From Cinclus cinclus (Eukaryota; Chordata; Aves; Passeriformes; Cinclidae), in NCBI RefSeq assembly GCF_963662255.1, contig NC_085052.1, positions 33,118,654 through 33,182,653 on the forward strand: a stretch of DNA of 64,000 nucleotides, read 5' to 3'. Position 1 is the first letter of the stretch, and each line of letters begins with the position of its first letter. The translations under genes and the position numbers were made by a program. Below, piece after piece: positions 1-35,200 of this stretch. Under the pieces are notes generated by a model. It was not told where the DNA came from. It saw only the letters and a program-made list of their open reading frames with translations, and did not search any database.

Positions 1-1621
1 CCCTGGCACAGGCTTCTATTCCCCATCCCTGGAGGGATTGAAAGGATGTATGAATGTGGCACTTGGGGGATGTGGTTTAGTGGTGGCCTTGGCAGTGCTG
101 GGTCAATGGTTGGACCTGATGGTCTTGGAGAGCTTTTCCAACCGAAAGGATCCTGTGATTCTGTGCCCTGCCCCATCATCATGGCCTCACCCAACCATCA
201 CTAAACCTGACTGGTGGTTTGACCCTCTTGCTTGTTCTCTGCCTCATCACCACCACCCTGCCTGGAGCCCCTGGTTAAACCTGGCTGTGTTCTTCATCTC
301 CTTGGCTGAGGGTGGGGGCACAATCCCTGGCTGCCCCAGTTTGGCCTGGATGTCTCCTGTGGGAAGAGCCTGAGATAGGTGTGTCAGGCGGGGACTTGGA
401 TTCCTCAGGAAGGAAGTAAAACAAAACCAAAGCAAAGCCAGAACCCCGCTTTGCAGCGCGGTTAAGCAGTTAATAAAACCCAAGTGGAGCAGGAAATTTG
501 AGGAATCCAACAGAGCCAGGTTGGCCATTACCTGATGAATCCAAAGGGATGTGAACACGAAGGGGACCCAAAGAGCCAGGTGTGTTTAGAAGAGCCCCAG
601 CCTCTGTTCAAAATACCTCTGTGTATATATTTTACTTTTATTTTATTTGATGGAGAACCATCCCAAGAGCCTTATGAGGACTCCAGTAGGTCCATGCTGC
701 TGAAGGCTTTGCTCCAAGATCAGATCCATGTGCTCTGCTGGTGCTTTCCAGGCAGCTCTTCAACAGCGGGCAGTGCCGTAGGAAGGAACGCACACGTGCA
801 CCATGGAGGGAGCTGGGAAATGTGCCGAGCTGGGGGGGGCTGCCCATGGGATGGAAGCCAAATCCCTTGGTGATCCTTTTCCTTGCCCAAGGTCTGAGCT
901 GGCCGGCGCTGTGGGGTGTGAGCGCTCAGGCTGATGTAAGGGGGATTTGATGGAAGCTCGGTGTTAATTAGGAACAGGTTGGTAGCCAGGACAACATTTC
1001 CAGCAATGTTTGCCCTGTCATTCATCTTCCCTGTGTTTGGGAGGTGGAGCTGTAATGCTTTCCAGCTTCTGCTCCAATGGGATTCGCCTGTGTTAATTCC
1101 CGAGTACTTCATGGGGCAGAGAGAATGGTTTCTTTCCTTCTTGTTGCAGCTTGTAGGGTCAGTGAAATGGCAGATGTGCTAACAGCACCACGGGAATGGA
1201 ATGGGGAGGGTTCAGGGAGGCTCAGGGGTGTCTGGGGAGCCCCTTCAGCCTTGTATCCCTGAGTTCAGGGTCCAGCACAACTCATGGATGAGACAGAACA
1301 GAATTTTGTGGCCATATAAAGACACGACTTGAATTGCAGCCAGGTTTTTTTTGTTGTTGTTGGCTTTTCCTTCCTTTTTTACTTTTTTCCCCCCCATCTA
1401 CGGGAGAAATTAAGGGTTGTCGTAGATATAGATGAGCATGGTATTAGAATCATCCTGGTGTCATGGAGTAGGATCAAGATCATTTGGGATGCCTTTCCCC
1501 TTTGTGCTTGCTCTGCATCAATCTTTAACGAGTACATTGAGTATGTACGTCCCCCTACACTTATATAAAACCACACTGGTTTTTTTTCCCCCTCTTTTCC
1601 TTATTTCTTTGTGGAGTCCAG
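1..1621. other. ADAMTS14 intron upstream of the first exon in the window
   Basis: No coding exon is supported here. The stretch ends in a pyrimidine-rich tract and an AG acceptor just before 1622. Open frames here show no family similarity that I recognise. The 5' exons of ADAMTS14 (signal peptide and most of the propeptide) must lie to the left of the window. Confidence 0.6.
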
Positions 1622-22453
<20,832 letters not shown>

Positions 22454-25150
22454 CCTGCTCAGGACCACCTCACTGTGAGGCAGGGAAAGCCTTTCTCCCT
22501 CTTCCCTCCCTTTCTCCTCATCTTTTTCCTTTCCCCCAACTTCCAGCAATGGTTTTCATGGGTGTCACTGCCAGGTTTGGGAACGACCTGGCTTAGCACC
22601 CAGGAATTCCTGGGAAAACCACTCATTTCTCATGATCCCACACGGCCTCCCAGCCGTGCCATGGCGCTTTTTGACAGCACTGTGGGAAAAAAAGGTGGAA
22701 AAGAGCAAAAAAAGTTGTGTGTAGACAGGCTGCTTCCTCCCAGGGTGCTAAAAAGATGTGGGAGGGGGATGGCTTTAGTGTTGCATCTTCCTTCCTCCTG
22801 CTCCAAGCAGCAAAACAGGAGAGTCCTGGCTTGGTGATTCAGCCCTGGAGCTTGGGGATAGCAATGAGAAGATCATGGGAATCTGGGGTGGGCAGGGAAA
22901 CTGGAGGGAGATGGTGAGGTGAGGAGAGGGGAAATGTGGGGAAATCCCAAATTGCTGCTCTGGGCTGTCCCTGTTGGGGTAGAGAGTTTGGGAAACATGT
23001 CTGGGGGAAGGTGGAACGTGACAAGCATAGAGCTGCTTCTGTCCTGAAGGCAGGAAGTGGTCCAGGGGATTCCAAAGTGAGCAATAAGAACCACGGGTCA
23101 AAGACCAAAAGTTGATGTCAAAAATGCCCGTCACCTGGGAGTGACTTGGTTTTTTAGCCAATATGCCCTTGGCCAGCCTTGAGCTGATACCAATGCCCAG
23201 CCTCCCCAGGATCACCAGCCTCATCCCTACACCCTTGGACCCAGTGCCTGTGGGGCAGCAAAAGCTTGCAGGGGGAACTGGGAGTGACTGGGAAGCCAGG
23301 AATGGATTTCAGAGGCAGCTATAAGGAGACAGGGAGAGAGACAAAGATTCATCTGCATGTCTCATTGCTTGGGAATGGGTGGAAGGGGGGTGATTAATAC
23401 CATTACAAACTATTGTGCCAAGTACTAAATGTTTGCACAGCACTTTAGGAGCCTTGGGCTGCCCTCTCCTTGCTGGGTTTTGGGCCAGCTCTGGGCACAG
23501 GGTTTGCCTTCGTGAGTTTCAGTCCCCAAAAACTTCCTGACAAAGGTGTTCCTGAGGGGGCTTCCATGGTTGTGGTATTTAGGGCACCTCTGGGTACAGT
23601 GGCAGGGAAGGTGGGCACCTGTGAGGGAAGAAATTTTGGGGAGGGGGAGGTGGAGTCCCAGGAAGGCAAGGCTCGGCAGGTAGACCGGTTTGGCATTGCT
23701 AATTGGGATGTTCTTGGGAGCACATGCATGGTGAGGGTCCTGCTTCCCCAGTATCCAACAAGTAGGATGTGGCATCCCTAGGGACAGTGTTTGTAAACTC
23801 TGCAGGTATCCAGGGCTTGCTGGTGAGGTGGCCTGGGGTGATTTTCCCTGTCTGGCATGGATTGTGACAGGGTTGAGGTACTTGCTTTGACTCAAATGGA
23901 TGGAGACCCCTCTGCATTCCTGACGTTTTTAGCATTGGACTCTGAATTGCTCCCCTGGAGCTTCCCAACACCCTCCTCCAGCTGCTGAGTCACGGCTGGA
24001 CGAACATTTTTCCAACTCCTCTGAAAGCACCTGAGGCTGGAGGTCCCTGGGCTCCCGGGTGCTGCCCTTTGGCATTAGGTGGGCATCCCAAAATGTGGAA
24101 GAAAGCCCCCCAGTCTGTCTGAGCCACACAGCTGGCACACCTCGTGGGAGTGGGCACATGGAGGGTGCCTGTGGAGTGCCCAGATCCAGGGCATGCAGGT
24201 ATTCCTACCCACAGGGGATCCTGTGGGGATACCAGAGTGGCATTCACTCCTTAGAATGCTGCAACCACCACCATGCCCCCTGCCAGCCCCTCCATGGGAG
24301 CGCCAGCATTTATTTATTGTGCCAAAGAGAACGTTTTGTTTGCTCTCCAAGGAGCATAACGAAAAGTCCTTTCCCCTCAAAAATGGGCTGTGACATCCTT
24401 CCTCTGAAATTCCCAGCTGCACCCCTGCCTTCCCTGCTGGCCTAGGCTTTGGTGCTTTATAGCTAAAGGAATATTTGCAGTGGCTCCTCGCTGCACCTCG
24501 GGGCAGAGCTGTGGATTAGGGGTGACCCAGCTCCTTGCACCCACAGCCAGGGTCCCTGGGGGTGTTTGGGCATGGGGGCTGCATTGCAGGTGCTGATCCT
24601 GACCTCAAGCTGAGGGGTGGGGGGGAGATGGAAAGCAGGGTGTGATAACCTCTCCCCCACCAGCTGTGGGTGCTCTGGGGTGGGGATGCTGCAGGCCTGG
24701 CACCCGGCACCGCCTGTTTCATGGAATCCTGGAATGGTTTTGGTGGGAAGAAACTAAAGCTCATCCAGTTCCAGCCCTCCTGCCACGGGCAGGGACACCT
24801 TCCACTAGACCAGGTTGCTTCAAGCCCCATCCTGGCCTTGAACACTTCCAGAGATGGGCAATTTATTCCAGCTGAAGGCAGGCTGAGCTCGGGTGGCTTT
24901 GTCCTGTCTCTGGTCCTGTCTCCAGGAGAAGAGAATGACTCTGATCCCCTGCACCCTCCTAAGCCAGGTGGATGCATGGAGTTGTTCCTGTGCTGTAACC
25001 TTGTCCAGTGTTACCATGATGTATAAAGTTTTGTACATACGAGATTCAGAGCTTTTTAACTTTTAATATTTATTAATTCTGTTGGGTTCTTTTTTTTTTT
25101 TTTTTGAACTCTAACACAATGTAAAGAAAAAAAAAATCTACGAGAAAATC
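22454..25150 (+). other. ADAMTS14 3' untranslated region and flank
   Basis: Follows the TAA at 22451-22453. There is no clear AATAAA in the expected strand. The best candidate for a transcript end is TATAAA at 25022-25027, followed by AT-rich sequence and a T run near 25,090-25,105. If that is right, the 3' UTR is about 2.6 kb and includes a CR1 fragment. No further coding exon is seen. Confidence 0.3.
24720..24865 (-). mobile_element. CR1 LINE terminal fragment, reverse
   Basis: CATGGAATCCTGGAATGG, GGGCAGGGACACCTTCCAC, TAGACCAGGTTGCTTCAAG, CCATCCTGGCCTTGAACAC: the reverse CR1 tail, here in the probable 3' UTR or flank of ADAMTS14. Confidence 0.8.
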
Positions 25151-26084
25151 TCTTGCTGTTGATCTGTTTTGGGGATGTGTGTGTGGAGGGGGGAAATATG
25201 AGCGTGACCCATGCGTGGTTGTTGAAATGGCTTTACTTTGTGTTATTTCAACTCAGTCCTTCCTCTTTATCAGCCAGAATTTCACACTGGCAATCTCTCA
25301 TACAAGGTTTGGTGCTGCCTCAGTTGTCCCAGCTTATGGATGTTCCACTCCATCCTCAAAGCAGCAGGTTCCCTCTCAAGGACCACTCCCTGCCTTGTTT
25401 CCTGCCCTTTGCACAGCAGGGCATGGCTGGGAGGGGACGCTGGCGTGGTCCCCAGTGCCACGTTTTATCAAGGACCATGGCAGCAGTGGCAAACTGGTGG
25501 CACTTGCGTGGCTTTGCCCTCAAGGTGTGTGGGAGCTGCTCTAAAGCCACGCTCACACCAAGTGGTGCTTCCTGTGGAAACCTCATGGGTGTTGTGGTGG
25601 TGATTGGTGCTGCTGTAAACCCTCAAAAAAGGTTTTATTTTTCTCTTCCCTGCTGTACACCCTTATAAATGTCTCCTGCAGACCTCTGGTTCTCAGAGTG
25701 GTGGTGAAACCTCTCTGTCTTTTGGCATGGAGTCGCTCAGTCCTTCCCCTTGTGTTTTTAATGGCTCCTCTTAAAAGGTGAAACCTAAACCCTACCGGGT
25801 CATTCCTTACAATCCAGCCACACTGGATTCCTCTGGATCTTTGCACTGCCTGCTTTTTCAAGTGCTTTGAAAAGTCTGCTTAGATTTTACCATGGAAAAA
25901 CTCTTCCACCTGTCCATTGGATGTTCCCTTCCACATGGCATCACTGCAGCTCATCACACCTTCAAATTTTTAGGCTGCAGCAGCCACAATATTTGGGCAA
26001 GGAGGGATTTTTGGGTTTATAAGGGATAGGAGAGATTTCAAGGCTTGCAGCTGGTGTGGTTGTGGCTTTTCTTGATGGGATGAC

Positions 26085-26205
26085 CATCAAGACCAGGTTG
26101 GATGGGTCTTGGTCTGGAGGAGGATACCCCCTACCCATGGCAGGGGGTGGAATGAGATGAGCTCTAAAGTCCCTTCTAACCCAACCCAGTCAGGGATTCC
26201 ATGGT
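26085..26205 (+). mobile_element. CR1 LINE terminal fragment
   Basis: GACCAGGTTGGATGGGTCTT, CCCATGGCAGGGGGTGGAA and AAAGTCCCTTCTAACCCAA: forward CR1 tail. Confidence 0.8.
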
Positions 26206-27614
26206 CCTTTGAGATGGGGCAGAGCAGGTGCTTGTCCCCATTGTCCCCATGGGAACTGGGATTATGGCTGTGTCTCCAAACACCTTCTTCACTGCTAATT
26301 TTCCTACGGTAAGTATTGCATCCCTTCAGTACTCGCACTCTTGGCCAGGGTGGAGGGGGTGGAACAGTTTTCTAGGAAAACTTTGGCTTTCTTTCCCATG
26401 GCTTTTGCCAAAGGGTTTTATCTCAGCCCTGGAGCTTTATTGGCTCCCAGGCTCCCTGCCTGACTCACCAGCCCTGGCCCTGAGCTTTCCTCCCCAGCTT
26501 TTCCTGCAGGGATCCACTCATGGCACAGCTGCTGTGGTTTGCCCACATTGCAGCTTCCCAGCTTTCTCCCTGCATTCCTGATTGCTGGGCAGGTTATAAC
26601 AGCAACCCTGCCAGTAGCTGCTCCTCGGATGCTCCAGACCAATTCCAGAGCACTATGGCCCTCAGATAAGAGAGTGTGCATGTCCCAGGAAAGTCTTGCA
26701 GGGATCCTGGTGTGATGGGCATGTCCCAAGGCAGCTTCCAGCTCTGCAGTGAAGGTTTGGGATGTGCAGCTGCAGCTCTTTGTGAGATTTGCTGTTGCCA
26801 CAGTTCAGTGCTGGGATTTTCACCGCTGCTTTGGTAAATTATAAACTGGTTGTTTCGTTTGTTTTTTTTTTTTTTTTTGTTTGTTTTCTTCGTGGAATCT
26901 GGGGGGTCTCTGGTGCCAGGCAGTCAGGAAACACAATTCTTTGTATTGCAGGCTGCCTAGGAAGGAGGGAGCAGTGGCTGATCAGAGCTGTGTCCCAGCA
27001 CTTCAGAGCTGCCTCTACATTAAATTCCCAAGGACAGCTGATCCTTGCCATTCTTTCAGACACATTCCCTCACTCTGTGCACTCTTTCTCATGGTAGTTT
27101 TGTCTCAGCCAGCTGGAATAGACAGGCAGATAATTTTTTATTGCCCCATTTGGTGAGTACTGTCCATGTGCTCTCTTGAGGGCTGCATGGGATGTCCTGG
27201 CAATATATATAATATAATAGTGACCTGCAGGGGGAACAAAAACATGGGAAACTGTTTGTGCTGGGAAGCCTGGAGGCCAGGAGGGGACGGCACTGCCACC
27301 AAAACCCGGGTCAGAAGGGTGAGGGGCTGCCAAGGGTCAGCCTTGGTCCATGGCAGAAATCCTCGACCTTGTGTGCTGCTTGTGGGACATCCCTGGGGAG
27401 CCAGAGCACAGGGGTTTGATCCTGAGATCTCAGTCGGATCTGCAGCTGCTGGAAGTCACTGCTGATCTGCAGCTCCATGTGGAAAGCTGCTCCTGGGATC
27501 ACTTGCAAGATTCCTGGGAGATGGATAGTGGGGGATCTTCACCAACAGTCACATCTGGTGTCACAGCTGGCACTCCAATCCTGCCTGACTGTCCCTTTCC
27601 CTTGCTGCTGGATG

Positions 27615-27925
27615 AAATGAGTCTTTGGGAGGATGAGGGAGCTGGGAAAGGAGCTCAGCCTGGACAAAAGGAGGCTCAGGGAGGACCTTGTGGCTCTGCA
27701 CAACTCCCTGACAGGAGGGGACAGCTGGGGGGATTTGGGATCTGCTCCAGGGAACAGGGACAGGACAAGGGGAAACGGCCTCAAGCTGTGCCAGGGGAGA
27801 TTGGAAATGGGGAAAAAAAATCTTTCACGGAGATGAAGTGCTTCACTCAAGCACTCTCAAGCACTGGAACAGGCTGCTCAGGGCAGTGGTGAAGTCCCCA
27901 TCCCTGCAAGGATAAAATACATCCA
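27615..27925 (+). mobile_element. CR1 LINE 3' region fragment
   Basis: Carries the internal CR1 blocks GAGCTCAGCCTGGACAAAAG, GGACCTTGTGGCTCTGCACA, GGAAACGGCCTCAAGCTGTG and ACTGGAACAGGCTGCTCAGG. It ends before the usual terminal block. Confidence 0.85.
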
Positions 27926-29243
27926 GGTCCCTTTCTGCCCACTTGAACGAGGCGACTCCATTCCAGATGGGCACAATGCCACCTTTCCTAGGCACAGTGT
28001 CACCTTTCCTGGGGATCTGGGGCTGAAAGGTCCCTTCTGGGAGGGTTTGGAGCCATTGCCAAGGAAATTAATGACTTTGCTAAAAGGCCCATGTTACTTC
28101 ATTTGTTTTGCTGCTTGAGCATCTAACCTGGACTGGGGAAGAGAATTCATTGGAAGGGCTTGGAAAACTTCAGGATTCAGTGGCTCAGCAGGACAGCAAA
28201 GCTTCCAGAAGCAATGCAAACTGGTAAAATCCCTATTCAGATGTCCTCAACCCTTCCAAAGGGCCTGGAAACACATTCCCAACTCCAATCCCAGCTACAC
28301 AACCTGGTCCCCTCTGGCAGGACAAGTATCCTTTGGGGCTAGAAGTTCAGCTGATTTGGAGAAAATAGCAGCTGAATGGAAAATCTGCCTTTGTCAATCT
28401 CTAGAGGATAAGAAGGAAGAAAGGGAGCACCCTAAATACAGACCTAGAAAGCAGGTTCTTCCTGGAAGTGCCTCTCCTTTCTTCCCATCCATGTGTCCAG
28501 GAAAGGTAAGAGTCAAACAGAGACAATATAAAAATACACAGAATTTATTTCTGCACGTAACTGAAGTGCTTCTGATTGGTATCTCCAGATGGAAAACGAA
28601 GAAACTTTCCTCCACTGAACCAGGAGACTCAGTGCTAGCATTTCAAGCTCATAATTAAAATAAAATATATTCCATATCCCTCTTTGCTTTCCTAAAAAGG
28701 TTGTTTTGTAATACACACACACACAAAAAAAGGGCCAAAAGCACTTCCAAGGCACATTATTATCAGGAAGGAACAGAGAAATGCTGCTCATTCCTCACCA
28801 GTTTCCCTCTAGTACTGGAGGTGTTGGGTGGTGGTGGATGATAACCATTCAACCTCCCAACCAAGGAAGGTCATTTATTCCTTCCACTGAGGACTGTCAG
28901 CTGCCTGCAGATGTGTCCCCTCCTGGCAGCTTTGATAAATGGGGAGAGAACACAGCATTCCTTCCAGGAGGGTTTCTTGGGCTCTCAGAAACTCATTGAC
29001 TTGCAAAATAAGGCTGTTTTCCACGGGGGAAAAGCTTGGCTTCCAGCAAGGCCCTTCCCCATGAAAGGGAGGAGCCCAGGAGGGGGAAATCTCAGCCTTT
29101 GGGGTGTGAGGGCAGGTTTGGAGGCAAGGGATGTGTCTGTTCTTCAGTAGTTCCTCCTGTGCTCCCTTCTGATGTCCTTACTGCAGTATTTTTTTCTAAT
29201 TCAAAGGTGGTTGTGGGGGAGAATCCTAAAGTGCTCTGACTCC

Positions 29244-32200
29244 TTATTCTTTTTCTGCAGTCAGCAGGAGGTTGCAGACCTTAGAATTGGTTTGGTGCAA
29301 GGCAAATTCCCTCGCAGGCACGGAGCCACGCCGGCCCTTCCGAGCGGTGCTGCTCTGGCTCCCGGCAGACTGGGAAACTGTGAAGACTTCTCTGTGGGCC
29401 AAAGGGACAGCAGGATGGTCGGGAGGCTGTGGTGGATCTCATCCTTCTCCTCCCAGACCAGCCCAACCCCCATCTCCTGACAGTCTCATGGATGGTGTTT
29501 CCACCCACATCAGGAACCTGTGGTGCCCTTGCCTCATCCCTACCAATTCTGACCCAATAAGTGCAGCAATTAATTCTCTCCTCTTCCCAAGAAGTCCTCT
29601 ACCTCAAGCCCACCTGGATGTTTGTACAGGACCTGGCTGTGCCCAGGGAGTACCTGTATGGGACCTGTTCCTCTCTCAGCTGCAGGCACATGAGCACGGG
29701 GCTGCTGGAAAACCTCAGCTTGGTGTCAAAGTGGATCGAGGTCTCCACCTCTGTCTGGCTCCTCAGGGTGGCTTGGAGGAAAGGGGAATCTAGTTCTGCC
29801 TGGAAATCCATGGCAAGACTTCCCCTGTGAGAGAGAAGTGTGTAGGGTTTAGTCTCAGAGCAGCGGCCTGCACTGGGCATTAAACAACTCCATAAATGCT
29901 TTAATTAGAGGTCTGGCCGTGGAAAATGTATGTGCAACCACCAGGAAAGGCTGGAGCCACCAGGAGAAGAGCAGGCAGCAGTGGAAATCCACCCTCACCC
30001 CCCAGGTATTCCTATTCCCAGAGCCAAGCTCCTTCCCTGACCTTGCACTGACGCTGGTTTTCAGCTCCTGCTCCCAAATGCTCACGTCCATGTCAGCTGA
30101 AATGTCCAGCCCCAGCCCACCCTGCAGTTTGACAGTCACTTGAAGGCCAGACTGCAGAGGAATGACCTGGAAGATGGAAAAGGGAGAACTTCTTGTGACC
30201 AGGCACTGCTCTTGGATGAGTGGCTGGCACTGGCAGGGCATTGTGGCTGCTGGGAATGTCTGTCCCAACACTACAGCTGGGCTGCCATGGGGCTCCCACA
30301 GCAGAGCCACGGTAAAGCCACTGTTTTACCAACCCCCAAGACACACCTGGCAGTGCCACCTTGCTCTTAGATCTCTGTCTGTGGTCAGTAACATCCACAG
30401 GTTCATTTCACTGGATTCACTGGGATGTGGTGTGGAGACAGGTCACTGCTTCCTCCCCATCCTGTACCTGGTGATGGTCCATCAGCAGGAGGTTCCCTTT
30501 GACCACACTGGTGGGCCCTCCACTGTTCAGCAGGACCTTGGCCATTAGGTCTGTGTATCCCTGGAAGAAGATGACTGGCCGCAGCTGGACATCAAAGAAG
30601 GTGGCTGACATCCCAGCCATGAGCTCTGGCTCCTCTTCCCCTTCCGAGAGGTTTTCTCCCATCATTGATTCCATCCCTTGTGCTTCAAAGGTGACCTGGA
30701 AGACAGAAGTGGAGGGACCCGTTGGAGCAGAACACTGATGATGGAGTGATTGGGATGAGGGATCTGAGCCATCCCTGAGCACCCTGAGGTATCAGTGTTG
30801 CACCCTTTGTTTTTTGGGGTAGCAGCGGGGCTCCCTTCTCCAGAGCAGGAGTTTCATGCTGGTGATTTGGGATTTGCCTGTTTCTCATACAGGACATGCA
30901 GAGTGCAGAGGTGACGCACACAAGGAAGCTCAGAGGGGACACAGGGACAGCAGTGGCACCGCTGGGTTGGTGTTGTCACCCCCCTCCAGCCCCCAGCCCC
31001 TCTCCCACCTGAGCTGCACGAAGCCGCTGACCGTGGCTGAGCAGGGAGAAGTCAGAAACACTCTTCCTCAGGAATCCACCCTCCAAAAACAGCAGGTCCA
31101 GCCCAAAAGTGGAAGCCAGGTCCTGGGTGACTGGAAGGCAGAGAGGTGCCCGTGAGCACCCCTGGGTGCCTGGTGGAAGGGGGGTGGTAACAGGATGAGG
31201 TCCCTTCCAACCCAAACCTGTGGTACCATTCTGCATCTCCTCCTTTTATTCTTGCAGTACTCAAATGATTTAGCATTGCAAGGTTGTTTTCTCCCTGACC
31301 ATTCCACCTCCACTGACCCTCTGCAAGGCCAGTCTGAGCTAATTTGAAAAGGGACAGAAATGAGAGCTGAGGGATGAAGAATTCAGCAGATATTTAGTAA
31401 GTGCTATTTCTGCAGTCTCTGAAGTTTGATTCTTTATTTTAAATCTCAGTACAAGAATCCTCCTCTTTGAAGATTTTCTTAAAAACACTAAAGGAACTGA
31501 GGAATGGAGTGAAATATCTTGACTTGTCAGGGGAAGCACAGAAACTCCCACCAGCAATCTCCTATTGGTTTCATCTCCAGCTGAAGCTCCTCTTTCAAAC
31601 CAGCAGGATTTGGGCAAAGTTTGTGTTAGAAAAGGGTATGTTTATATCTCAGGTGCTGGCAGCCAACTGGTGCTGAGGGACCTTTTCAGAACCCCCCCCC
31701 CCAAGATTTTGGGGCATTCTATAGACCTGAATCCTCCACTGGAAGCTGCCTTTTCCCACCAACTCCCTCCTCTAACCCTCTGAGGGGGCCATGGGGTCAG
31801 TGTCCTCTGCTCTGTCACCTGTCAGAGGTCCTGAGAAAGAAGAGGAGATGCCGACTTTAGAGAAGAAGTTGTAGTTATTTATCCGTGGGTCTCCCATGAT
31901 GTCTTTCATTATCTTCCTGGAAAGTAGAGGGAAAGGACATGTCACCACTGGGAGGGAGGGGAGGGAAAAGGCCAGTGCTCACTACAGAGGAAAATATAAT
32001 TTGCCAGAGTATTTCTCATGGTTGATGACTGCTCAGAGCAGTGTGAGTAAAAAATTGGACCATTAGACCTGGGCTACCCTGGAATTTCCCTTTCCTCTGG
32101 CTTATTAGGATAAACCAGGCAGATAATTTTGTGCTTAGCTCTGAAAAATGTGAGTGCTTGGTTTGTTCCGTGCAGACAGGAAGATTAATGCAAGGACAAA

Positions 32201-35200
32201 TTGTGCACTGCCCTGGGAGCCAGGGCTCTGTTGAAACCACAAGCCTGGGTCCTGCTGCCATGGGGCAGGATGACAAGGAATGTCAGGTTTCTCCTGGCCG
32301 TGTGGCATCTACATCCTTTCTGTTACTCCAGGAATGTCCAGGCAGCCCCCATGAAGTGATGCTAGCACATTTTAAACACATATTGGTCCAAACCCCACAG
32401 CTGGATTGTAGAGGAGGAGAAGGTGAAAAAGGTGATGTAGAGAAGAGGGAAAAATGCACCCGTCCCCTGAATCCCCACTTTGCCAGGTGGTGGTGGTGGT
32501 CACGCAGGCTGTTCTGGACTTTCAGCAGCAGGAACGTGGCCATCTCGGTCTCCATCTCACTGGTGGCCAGCAGGATGTTGATGACATCCATGGGCAAGGG
32601 GTGGTTATCCAGGAGGATTTCTGCAGCGGCCAGGCGACAGGTTTTGTCATAGTTCTTCCTCTTCTGGTGGAAAATCCTCCTCATCACTCGCTTCACCTGA
32701 GGAGAAGGGGTAACTAAGAGTGCAAATGCACCCCAGCAGCTCGGCTTTGAGTGGGGAAGCCTTGGCAACCTCCTCTCCTACCTTGCTGGAGACGTGGGGA
32801 GCAGGGAATCGCTGCAGGGCAGTGGTGGCCGCGGCTGTGACAGCTGTGGGACCATCCTCAGCGTGGTCCAGGAGGGTGGGGATGATCTCAGGGAGCCTCG
32901 TGTTCCCCAGGGCCAGCAGGTAAATAAGCACCTCGGGCTCCTCCTTGGCACCTCTGAGCCCCCTGAGGATGGTTTCCACCCCACGCTCCACCACCTGCTC
33001 GGGATTTGCAGGAGGAGAGGGAGGTGAGGGACGGAAGATTTTCTGGGCTCTCCTGGAATTTGGGGGGATGTCCCAAAGGATTGCAGAGGACCCACCTGCA
33101 GCCCACAGAGCTTCTGCTGGCACAGCTTGCCCACCAGAGAGCCCACAGCAACTATCCCTGTCTCCCAGATCTCAGGTGCCAGATGCTTCCCATCCAGCTT
33201 GTCCTGAGCATTAGGAAAGGGGTAATAAGAAGCAAGAAAAAGGAAATGGGGGGGGGGGGAAATAGAAGGAGTATGCTTCACCTCTTATCTCTAAGTGTTT
33301 CCTAATCAAGTAAGGAAAAACTAGTTCTTACCTGCCTCGAAAGAGGCAGTGAATTATTTAATTGGATAAAATGCTGTGGCTCTAAATTAAGATTTTATTA
33401 TTTCTAATGCACTGATACAAAGCATTCTCTGCTGAATTCTTTTCCTCTGAGGAGCATCTACTCCCATCCCATTAAATACACATAATGTTTTATCCCATGA
33501 GCAGGAAAATCAATTTCTACAGAAACGTTTTCCTTGTTCCATGGTATGTGGATCCATCCCAGATGCAAGACCCTTGGGGAAGGGAGAGAGATGTCCATAC
33601 TCACTAAGACAAGGTGGAGAAGCTGTCCTGAAGGCCGGGGAGAGAAAGCTGCTGCATAGAGAAACTTCTCCAGGAGGGACCTGGGCTCCTTGCTGAAATC
33701 CAGGAAGTCTGAGAGAGCTGCCAAGGAAGCCACCGACTGTGTGGCCACTGCTGCCTCCACGAGGAAGGGGCTGGAGCAGGAAGAGGGAAGTCATCGGTGG
33801 CATGGCCCACAAAAACCATGCAGTGCTTGGACAGGACAGGCATTAGGAAAAGCCAGAGAACCCTGCCACTAGTCAGGATGGCTGCCTGGACCAGGGATGG
33901 CGCAGGGAGCAGCACCAACTGTCCCTGCTTGTCTTGTCCAGCGCTGGGAATTTTTGAAAGAGGGTTCCAGGGATTCTCACCGTGTCTCCTCGGGTGCTCT
34001 CCTCAGCAGCTGCAGGATGTCCCTCTTCTTGGCACTGCGCAGCATCTGGATGAACCTCTGGAACTGCCAAGTTGCTGCCACCTTTGAAGTGTCTGTTTGG
34101 ACTCTCTGTCTGTCAAAAGCCTTCAGGAAGGCTCTCAGCTGCAAAGTTGAGGTTTGTTAGGTGGGATTCAGCCTCTTTTCCCATGTCATCATGGGATAAC
34201 ATTTACACCAAAGCAGCAGTAACCAGCCCCTCCAAAAGCACCACTGTGATTTAACACCACACCCTACAAGTGTCCAGCTTGAGGGAGAGCCCCCGGTGAG
34301 TTTTGGGGGTTGGTAGCATCACTGACCGATGGGCAGTGGGTGCAGACCCTCCTGAAGGGCAGGCTGGCCATGCCCAGGGGCTGGGGCTGTGCCTCTGTGC
34401 CAGCCAACACATCCTTAAGGCTTTGTCCAGACACCTCTGCTGGCCCAGGCTTTGCAGGAGACACCAGCTGGAGCTGCTGCCTGTGAAGGGAGAAACAGTC
34501 AATGGAAAGTTTTGTGATTTCCACCCTCCGTGGTTGGGATCATTGCTCACCTTGAACTGATTTTGATGCTGGAGCGGGATCTCAGGGCTGGAGCCACCTC
34601 GTGGCTTTCCTCTGCCACGACTGACTGGAGCAGGTTGTCTTTCACCACGTACTGGCTTCTGCTGGAGGGTTGCCACTCCACTCCAAATATCTTGGAAAAG
34701 GAAAAGCAAGGAGAAAAAAAATGCAGCCTTTTTTTCCCTTGCCCTCTGCCCAGGAAATTTCTCTCTTTACATTTCCATAAAAAGAACTTTCTAGTCCACA
34801 AAGTGACCTACTTCACTTGAAAAATGTAGGAGAGGAAAATCGATAAGAGCCTGCCTTCTTTCCAGAGAAGGTAACATCAGGTGAGGATCAGCAAGGGCAT
34901 GCTCTCACCCATGGCTGATGCAGGTAGGCAGAGTGGTGACACCATAGGGACTTGCACAACAAGGTGGTGTTGAGACCCCTGCCAGGGCCTGCAGGGTCTC
35001 CATGGCAATGTCCATTTTTATACTGAATTCAGTAGAATTTGTATATTAAAAAAAATAAATTTTGGTTATGGCAGGTATAACTGCATAAAGACCCATGGGA
35101 TTTCACCTGTTTATACCACAGCTGAACACAGGCTGCTGTTTTAAGCAAAACAGAGTCCTGTCAAACTAATCCCCAATCCAGTGAGTCTGAGAGCCAGGAA

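Larger units (their letters stand above)
25151..29243. other. Intergenic region between two convergent genes
   Basis: Holds two forward CR1 fragments, a T run near 26,860-26,880 and a short (CA)n near 28,710. Possible minus-strand poly(A) signals for the MTTP paralogue (TTTATT on plus) are at 28874-28879 and 28544-28549. No exon with splice sites or family similarity is seen. Confidence 0.5.
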